Shown: positions 56,831 to 64,000 of the stretch, piece by piece
Position numbering within the stretch: position 1 is the first letter of the stretch
Layout: every line of letters begins with the position of its first letter
Assembly: GCA_905160935.1 (NCBI GenBank)
Contig: CAJHZI010000558.1
Span: forward strand, 62,001-126,000
Direction of reading: 5' to 3'
DNA: 64,000 bases
Origin: Enchytraeus crypticus
Taxonomy: Eukaryota > Annelida > Clitellata > Enchytraeida > Enchytraeidae
Program-made: the position numbers and the translations under genes
Notes under the pieces: model-generated
Told to the model about the DNA's origin: nothing
The model's input: the letters and a program-made list of their open reading frames with translations, nothing else
Databases searched by the model: none

Positions 56831-56944
56831 ACTGATACAGTGATGTACAGTGACATGATCACATAGCTTAAACACGATCAGTTCAACTTTGACGCACTTT
56901 TTGAGACGTTCCCTCAAAAACAAATGCAAAGATTTGACTGTGCA

Positions 56945-57364
56945 TGGATGAACTTTGAGTAAGAATAGGTACTTTGAACCTGCCACTTGGCAATGCACTG
57001 AAGAAGAAGACGATGATGATGAACAGCTTCCATTGTTGAGTTCGGGACTCAGAGGAATAGTACAACCGTTAACTGCACAAGTCGTACGAGGCGACTCAGC
57101 AACAACGAAGGAAGGCAACTAAAAACCACCTCACAATCCATATTTTTCAAAAGCTGTAGGCTACAAAAGGTATTGATAGAAGCATAGACTTTGTGAAGGG
57201 ATTAACTTTGATCTATGGAGTGCTCTGTGGAGAGTGAAATTAGACTTGAACTTATTCAGAGTCCGTATTCATGCTCCATAAAGAGCACTCCATAGAATAT
57301 GTACCTTGGATCTGCTACTTGGCAGAACAATAGAGAGAGAGTTAGAGAGAGAGAGAGAGAGAGA
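56945..57364 (+). repeat. SINE family A fragments with (GA)n tail
   Basis: 56,960-57,012 is a family A 3' end (gaacctgccacttggcaatg cactgaagaagaag). 57,085-57,330 is a longer diverged copy (gtacgaggcgactcagcaac, tttgtgaagggattaacttt, ggatctgctacttggcagaa) ending in (GA)n at 57,335-57,364. Confidence 0.6.
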
Positions 57365-58034
57365 TGAACAGTGAAACATAACACATTTTAAAATATTATA
57401 AAGGCAGTTATCATAGTTATCATAAAGATTAATCCAGGTTTGTAGTCATTGGTCAGCGTCAGCGACGGCAAAAATTTCAAAAAACATCGTGATCCAATAA
57501 GGGGCATATACTGACTAAATGGTGCACATAAGACCTACGATTTATGCGAACTTTTTGAATTTCTTAAAGACAACACATTATAAATCATGACAGGCGCCCC
57601 TCAGTACGTCACGTCATTGTTGTCTAGTAATAAACCCGTCGCTGATAAAGTCTAACAAAGGAGACGTAAGAAGGTTTTATCACCATCGTCATCATCTTTC
57701 CATGAATCCTAGTTTAGCTAGGGTCGGGATAGGAAGGCTTCATCAATTGTCAATATATGACGGTCATTATATGAAAGGCGTTTACCAACGAGACAATAGC
57801 ATTGAAGCAAAAGTACAGAAACAAAACAAAATACACAAAGCAGAAAACACCAGATTTCCGACCGATGAGACTTCTGAACTAAATTACTTATATCAATGCA
57901 CAAATAAGAATTACAAATTACAGGAAAATGTATAAAAGGCACGACGCTCTTCGTAATGTCCATTAAAATTCAATCCATAAACATCCACACGAAGTAAAAA
58001 AAAATTTTAACGTCTGCATCTTACCACAATGAAT
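57365..58034. other. No gene supported; SINE B tail at 57,680-57,735
   Basis: The family B tail is on the minus strand (catcgtcatcatctttccat, tcctagtttagctagggtcg). The 77-codon plus frame that starts there has no recognised domain. Confidence 0.4.
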
Positions 58035-58039
58035 ACTGA

Positions 58040-58130
58040 CAACGACGGTCCGGAGAGAATTCGAACTAATGATCTCCTGCTTATAAGGCAAGGGCCCATC
58101 AATTCGGTCACCTTGCAACGACTTCCAGCC
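58040..58130 (-). repeat. tRNA-like SINE head
   Basis: Minus strand: aaggtgaccgaattgatggg, cttataagcaggagatc, B box agttcgaattctctcc. Not a functional tRNA, since stems do not pair well. Confidence 0.5.
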
Positions 58131-58394
58131 AGATATCTAACAAAATTTAATACTAGATAATGAGCCCTAGAAGAATAGATAAAAAGTGAATTGCACGTCT
58201 TAAGATACGACTAAGCATGATCTAGGGTATGTAAGGTGAAACTACAAAAGATGACATATTTCCCAAGATATAGGCTACATTAAAGTGTAAATATGGCATA
58301 ACCATATCTACACCCTAATGTAGCCTATAGCTTATACGCCTAGTATTAAGCACCTAAGCGTAAATATGCCGATCTGTACATACAGATATTTATC

Positions 58395-58525
58395 TATAGA
58401 CAGAGACGGTGGCTTGTTGACAAGTTGTACGGCAGCGGATCAGTAGGTGTAGAGTTCAAATCCAGTGCTCTCTACGTCATTGACAAGCTATCGAGTAGGA
58501 AACTGACGTTAAACTTGGCTTTAGC
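58395..58525 (+). repeat. tRNA-derived SINE, family E
   Basis: gtggcttgttgacaagttg, gagttcaaatccagtgct, aggaaactgacgttaaactt. Confidence 0.65.
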
Positions 58526-58751
58526 TTTGCAGGTGGGAAGGGTAAAAATCTCAAATTGGTTCTTCACGCTCTAGCAACTGATTGTATGAAACAGCAAATA
58601 TCGAGTTGATAGTTTGTACCGCAAGTCCTACATAAGCCATTAAACTTCTATCAAGCAAAAGCATCAGCAGTGATTATAGACGTAAGCCCTATACTAAGCA
58701 CAGTGTGTGAACATTGAGGTATTATCTACGTAACGAAGAACAAATAGTATT

Positions 58752-58754
<3 letters not shown>

Positions 58755-58801
<47 letters not shown>
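58755..58801. repeat. (TA)n microsatellite
   Basis: About 23 uninterrupted TA units. Confidence 0.95.
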
Positions 58802-58805
<4 letters not shown>

Positions 58806-60301
58806 AGCTATTGTTGTTAAAGCCACATCATCCCTATAATCGACCGCAGTGTTAGGGAAATAAGCTAAATAAAAGAATCTAAATCAATTAATCAATAATC
58901 AATCAATTAATTAATCAAGTAATTAAGCTGTCGATTCAATCGCTACAATTATAAAACAGACACCGTCCAAATAAGCAGTATTTACACATGCATCGATCAC
59001 CCATCTACTCATATACATATTTACACTAACATGTTTGTACATACATTTACACTAACACATAACGCTAGATTTACATGCTATTCAATTTAAAAATTAACTT
59101 CGATACACTACTTCCAGTAACAATTTAGAGAAATAGAACAATTTAGAGATCTAAGGGCCCAGAACTTCGAAATACTTCAGATATGGTTACATTAATTTGG
59201 CACTTCTCGGTTCAAATGATCAACAGTACTTCTGGTACTCCTATAAGACGGGTCTGATAACCATGGGACACCAAGAGTTTCCTTGTACCATATCTACTGT
59301 ACATGTTTTTCCCATCGAGCGCGCCTGACATACTGTATATGACTCCTGTACGTATACTCTATTTACAGTTCGGTTAAGCGCGATCATACTAAAAGGCAAC
59401 ACACGAAATATTTATCTTTCTAATCAAGCTGTAACAATATTCTACGAGGAAGACATAAAATAGATTCTCATAAAATCTAATGAGGTAGATTTTGTAGATG
59501 TGATGAACAAGTCGATGGCGTGAAGATCTCGAATTCAATACCAGAGCACAGTGACTCTCTTCCAATCAGATAGTAGAGGCTCAACATCAGAGCTAGGCGC
59601 TCGCTCCCCATCGAATCATAGGCGCTAAATTACCCAGTTGGAGCTAGGGGCTCACTCCCCTTCAGATAACAGGGGTTCAACTACCCATCAGAGCACAGGG
59701 GCTCAACTACGCCCATCAGAGCTAGGGGCTCGCTCCCAAACAGATCGTAGAGGCTCAACTACCCCCATCAGAACACAAGGGCTAACTCCCCATCAGATTT
59801 TAGGTGCTGCTCAAGTACCCCATGAGAGCTAGGGTCTTGACTAACCGATGAGAGCGAAGCACTTGACTCATCCATCAGCTCAGTTCCTCGGTCACATCCT
59901 ATTTAAAACTCTACACACGGTTCATAAAGTCCTACGGGTCGGCAAATAATAAATCTTAAACTTTTAACTACTAAATATTCACTAAAATTTTCCCCCATTT
60001 TCATTTCGTTAGAATCACTTATTTATTTTGTATTCGCTTCAATATCGACCCTACTCTCAGCCACTACCACCTTCCTTCGATAGCCACTAAGGTCACTAAG
60101 GTTTCAATTCCTAAAAGTTGTGATCCCCTGTTACTGAACCCGTTTACTTCATATAAATTCTAGGCACATTTTTATATATTTCACAAAAACTCAACATAAA
60201 TTCACAGCAGGAGGCAAGACTAAATAATTTTAACGTATAGACACAGTGATAGTCATGATATCGAAATGATAGTCCGGCCGGCTGTCAAGTTGAAATAGGA
60301 A
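58802..60301. other. Probable 3' flank/UTR of the Bcl-2-like gene; a degenerate tandem repeat
   Basis: 59,560-59,890 holds imperfect units of atcagagctaggggctcgct cccc. Nearer the exon the sequence is unremarkable. On the minus strand an AATAAA lies near 60,020-60,026 (plus-strand TTTATT), about 280 bases past the stop codon, and might end the transcript. Confidence 0.4.
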
Positions 60302-60442
60302 TCAAGATTTATGGGCCAGGAAAGCACCGAGCGTCACGACTCCGATAGCTCCGATGGCATAGCCGCAGATCTTCGATAAAGAGGTCCAAGGCGATTCGTT
60401 TCGAACATCGGGGCAGCCTTCGTAGAACCGTACAAAACCCTC
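60302..60442 (-). CDS. Bcl-2-like protein, last coding exon
   Basis: Acceptor tgtgttgcag then 46 codons and TGA. The exon opens with EGFVRFYEG, the continuation of the BH2 motif (GGW/xFVELY in Bcl-2), and closes with a tail anchor ICGYAIGAIGVVTLGAFLA followed by HKS. The stretch SPWTSLSKI...LGAFLAHK parallels the SWLSLKTL...LGAYLGHK end of vertebrate Bcl-2. The intron lies within BH2, as in Bcl-2 and Bcl-xL genes. The protein would act at the mitochondrial outer membrane in apoptosis control. The BH1 and BH3 exons are not between here and 64,000, so the gene runs off the right edge. Confidence 0.85.
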   Translation of the reverse strand, partial: EGFVRFYEGCPDVRNESPWTSLSKICGYAIGAIGVVTLGAFLAHKS

Positions 60443-60509
60443 CTGCAACACAGAAACCGTAGCATCAATAACATAGCCACCAGTACGACGTCATAATACA
60501 TCATAATAT

Positions 60510-60700
60510 TCCCTTGACTCCCAGTTTAACTGGGATTAGAAACATTTAGCCATTTCTGGAGCACAGGCAACCGAACCAGCCAAATGCCCTTTCTGACATT
60601 GGTGTGTACTAGTGCTATACTAGTGCTCTGTTGGCTTTCACGACACGCACTGTATATGGTTGGTCTATTCTTCAGAAATAAAGACACAACACGAGTAAAT
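60510..60700 (-). repeat. SINE-like element, family B
   Basis: Plus strand: ctcccagtttaactgggatt (stem-loop end) through ccaaatgccctttctgacat to ttcagaaataaagacacaac acg (head). Lies in the intron just upstream of the Bcl-2 exon. Confidence 0.7.
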
Positions 60701-60778
60701 TAGTCGCTATAATTCAATGCAAAAAATTAACATTCACAGAAATCTTTGTGCGTGAGATCAAGTACTATATAAATACAG

Positions 60779-60782
<4 letters not shown>

Positions 60783-60844
<62 letters not shown>

Positions 60845-60845
60845 G
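60783..60845. repeat. (GA)n microsatellite
   Basis: About 25 GA units, then impure. Confidence 0.95.
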
Positions 60846-60989
60846 AGTTTACTAGAATATCAATACATGCATAAATAAACTGCAGGAATTGCATAATCGT
60901 ATCTAATTTTTACGTTCAAGTTAGTGATATATAGCAAAGTTATTTAAACTGATACCCCAACCAGTATTACTGGTATCAGTATAAATACC

Positions 60990-61265
60990 CGTGTTGCATT
61001 CTGGTTGCTAAAGAATATACAAACCGTGGACAGCACGTGTCGTAAAAGGCGCCAAAACACTAAGGTCGAAACCAAAGTCGGAAAGAGCAATCGGTTGATG
61101 AGCTCCTATGATCCAGATACTGCTACAAAATTTTCAAAAAAGTATAGAAAAGTGCCTAGGGTATTGACTGATGATATGGTGTGGACACAAAGGAATGGAG
61201 ACGGTCTACTCGCATTCCGACTTTTTAGATAGTTAAACTGAGATTTCAGGGAAGATGATGATGCT
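60990..61265 (+). repeat. SINE-like element, family B, full length
   Basis: Head cccgtgttgcattctggttg, then gcacgtgtcgtaaaaggcgc, actgctacaaaattttcaaa, and end tagttaaactgagatttcag ggaagatgatgatg. The 75-codon frame within is incidental. Confidence 0.72.
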
Positions 61266-61529
61266 GATGATGTAGAAGTATGAATAATACTTAATATTTT
61301 ACACTGAATCAGAAGTGCTAATTAAGTCAAGAAATAATTAGTTAATTTTCCAAGTATGAACCTGCAGTCTACATTATGTTTGAAGTTTATGTAACATAAT
61401 TACTGGGAAAAATTGAAACTTTTGTGAAATCAGCATCTACGTTTTACTGAAACACTTTTCCTTGTTACTTGTTTAAATGTATGAATGCCATAAATGCGAC
61501 GATTAAATAAATCCAGAAACATTAAACAC

Positions 61530-61760
61530 TGACTCACTGCGATGCACACTGACTGTCATAAACACTAGCTGACTGACACACTGGCTGATTGTCATACACA
61601 CTAACTGACTGACGGACTGACACACTGACTGACTGTCATACACAATGCCATAATGTCATACAAACTGACTAACTCACTGACACACAGACTGACTGTCATG
61701 CATACTGACTGACTAACTGACACACTGACCGATTGATACAGTGACCGAGTGATGCAGTGG
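61530..61760. repeat. ACTGAC-rich short tandem repeat
   Basis: Irregular cacactgactgactgtcata units of 12-36 bases. Confidence 0.8.
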
Positions 61761-63309
61761 TTCATATGAAACTTTTTAGAGTTTTACATTTTTTGTTAAC
61801 TTAAAATGTTTTCAAGCCGAGGCAACTCCTATTCTTCTCTTCACTCTCTCGCCACGTCCATGTTTATTGGACCACAAGAATCAGCCAGTAGGAAGGTAGT
61901 CCCCTTTGAGTACTCAGTCTGTCATGATTTTAAGTCGCTATCCAGTTACCAAAACATGAATGAAATAATTATGATTATGTCAATAATAATAATAATAATT
62001 ATAATAACAATAATAATAATAATAGTTTTACGTTCGTTTCCTCATTTCAGGATTTTGTCAGAGACATCCAAACAGCACACGTCACTACGAACTAGTTCAC
62101 TCGTACAAATCTGCAAAACCTACGCCGCAGAGAAGTAATGCTGGATGCTATATGCCCTATACGGGATGCCGGGAAAATACAGCTTGACATTCGATATTCT
62201 ACAATCACGAGTCAATGAATATTCTAATTCTAAACTACAATAGTAACAACTGCACAGTCACACGTTACAGCCTTGTTTACATATAAGTAGTCCTGATACA
62301 CAAACAGTATTGTTCGTTAATATCTTATTTTCAGCCAATAATCTGAGCAAAAACTATAATGTAGAGTATACATTTGTAGACTGTATTCAGACTGTATTCA
62401 GACTGAAGACTGTATTTCAAACGAATATAAGTCTCAAATTTTATAGACTGCAAAACAAACAGCGAAACAATAAGGACTCCTCTACGTATTGAACTTTCAA
62501 TACGACGCCAGCAGATGAAGTTTTTCCAGCATTTCTCGACAGCAACTAATTACAACAACCTTTTCCTTTATCATTTCCGTTTCTCGTTTTCAACTATATC
62601 ATCAGGATCACTTCTAGATATTAGGCTTACATTAAAATATGGCTACTGTTTTGAAAGGAAACTAAATAATACAAATGAATAACTTTTGAAGCATTTTATC
62701 TATATTCAATTTCATTAAAACTTTCTAACCATCCCTACTTCCTACAGGAAATAGTAATGACAGCATAACTAGTGGTAAGTGAAACGTTTTGTGAGAATGT
62801 GACTAAATCGTAAAATAAAAAGATGTATCACGGATAAAGTTACAGCTCTCTCCCTCACCCACCCCCACTCTCCGGCTTACATCAGCTAGATACCATAAAA
62901 TGCAAGCATTTGAAATAATTATATGTCCGTGCTGCAGTGCCTGATGTGTAATAATGCATGAAATTATGTAACTGCAAACATACAGAAAAACCGTTTATCA
63001 TCATGTTAGAAATAAACCCAGCATCTGAGGTGAAACCGGAAAATTCATTTCACGAATCATTTACGATTAATGATGAATTAGTCACAGATCCTATTCCAAT
63101 CATAATCACATGGATTAGAAGAGGCGTATTACAATTTACAACACTAGTACAGCTCTAGTATATCAACTTTCTCCAATCAAAACATTGCACAATACATTAT
63201 ATTTGAGTGCTAAATTATTAAATTAATTATGGAAATAAAAGGAATAGATTTAAACAAAAATTATTCCGGTTCACTGGTATTTATGCCTGTGGAATTATTT
63301 CACGAGAAT
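61761..63309. other. No gene supported
   Basis: A 110-codon plus frame at 61,806-62,138 crosses an AAT microsatellite (61,982-62,027) and shows no domain. I searched both strands by eye for BH1/BH3-like exons of the Bcl-2 gene and saw none. Confidence 0.4.
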
Positions 63310-63640
63310 CATCATCATCTTCTCTTGAATCCCAGTTTAAGTAGGGTTCGGAAACCTCGTATAATAGAAACCATTCCATTCTTCTTCACCTTCCCTTTAA
63401 TCCCAGTTTAACTAGGGTCAGGATACTAATGGATCTTATCCACTCCTCTTTGTCCCATACCATATCAAAGTCTCTTCCATTCATTTTAGAAAATTGAGTA
63501 GCAATTTCTCGAGCCTAGGCGCTCATCAACCAAATGCCCTTTCTGACGTTGATATGGATCTTAGTGCTTGTCGCCTATTACGACACGTACAGTCCATGGT
63601 GGGTCAATTCTTCAGAAACCCGGACACAACAAGGTTTAAA
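63310..63640 (-). repeat. SINE-like element, family B, with duplicated tail
   Basis: The head is at 63,610-63,640 (cagaaacccggacacaacaa). The stem-loop tail occurs twice, at 63,325-63,355 (atcccagtttaagtagggtt) and 63,398-63,425 (atcccagtttaactagggtc). Either a tail fragment was there before or the element has a tandem tail. Confidence 0.7.
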
Positions 63641-63749
63641 TACATATATGAAATAGAAGTTTCACACTTTAGAGAAATCAAAATCTTGAATTCACCGCCC
63701 CCCCCCCCATAACCTGATGCACTATGTTCGTTGCTCGCTCAAGCAAATA

Positions 63750-63860
63750 TGTATATCATAACAAGGTTTAACGTTAGTTTCGTAACAGCTAGCGCCTGAC
63801 TGAGACTAAAACCTGCGCTTCGTACTTGTCAGGCAGCATTTTACCGACTAGGGCTTCCTT
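63750..63860 (-). repeat. tRNA-derived SINE, family E, diverged
   Basis: Plus strand: aggtttaacgttagtttcgt, gactgagactaaaacctgcg and ttaccgactagggctt give the family E order in reverse. The B box is degraded. Confidence 0.5.
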
Positions 63861-64000
63861 AAATTGGGACGTAAAAGGTCTAAAGCACAAAAAATTTAGT
63901 TTAATAATTTAAAGGAGTAACATTTTATTTGATCGACTGCTAAATGAGCACGGTCCATTTCTAGAGATAGAATTGTATACTAGTTGCATGCAAAAGGTAC

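Noticed and set aside
55901..57118. 405-codon minus frame and 291/198-codon companions
   Set aside because: They are made of 42-bp minisatellite units, open in several frames on both strands, with no start context or domain.
61806..62138. 110-codon plus frame as an exon of the Bcl-2-like gene
   Set aside because: Wrong strand and no BH motif; it runs through an AAT microsatellite.

Overview
The window looks like AT-rich (my estimate is about one third G+C) nuclear DNA from an invertebrate animal. The evidence is a Frizzled receptor gene, a spliced MyRIP/melanophilin-type gene with canonical GT-AG introns, a Bcl-2-type terminal exon, and a dense load of LINE, SINE and minisatellite repeats. 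I cannot place it to phylum from sequence alone. There are no prokaryotic operons, CRISPR arrays or rRNA genes.

Layout: 0-18 kb is intergenic repeat DNA (tRNA-derived SINEs, LINE 3' ends, minisatellites). At 18.26-20.10 kb (+) lies an intact single-exon Frizzled gene of the Fz5/8 (arthropod Fz2) class. From 20.1 to 27.5 kb are LINE and SINE copies, including one LINE with an open reverse transcriptase frame at 23.9-25.0 kb. From 38.74 down to 27.59 kb (-) lies a complete gene that I reconstructed by hand: 11 coding exons, all phases consistent, 588 residues, with a Rab27-binding domain and FYVE-like zinc finger at the N-terminus and the conserved coiled-coil tail at the C-terminus. It is the MyRIP/melanophilin (Slac2) type of Rab-myosin adaptor. 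From 39.3 to 60 kb is again repeat-rich. It includes a 1.99-kb element with terminal inverted repeats and a TTA target duplication (45,697-47,681) that carries a decayed multi-copy gene of unknown function. At 60,442-60,302 (-) is the last exon of a Bcl-2-like gene whose other exons must lie beyond the right edge.

The host genes do different jobs: Wnt reception at the plasma membrane, Rab27-dependent organelle transport, and apoptosis control. I see no sign that they work as a unit. The Frizzled and MyRIP-type genes are convergent.

The most interesting material is in the repeats. A LINE family and a SINE-like family end in the same stem-loop (CTGCC-nnnn-GGCAG), the signature of a LINE-SINE partnership. 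A second SINE-like family shares the head of the first but has a different stem-loop and a GAT-repeat tail, and one copy is a head/tail mosaic. Both large copies of the LINE lie between two (TA)n tracts. Also notable are a 23-bp perfect palindrome containing an inverted AGGTCA element, an excess of the octamer TAGGCCTA, and a start-codon region tandemly duplicated in the MyRIP-type gene.
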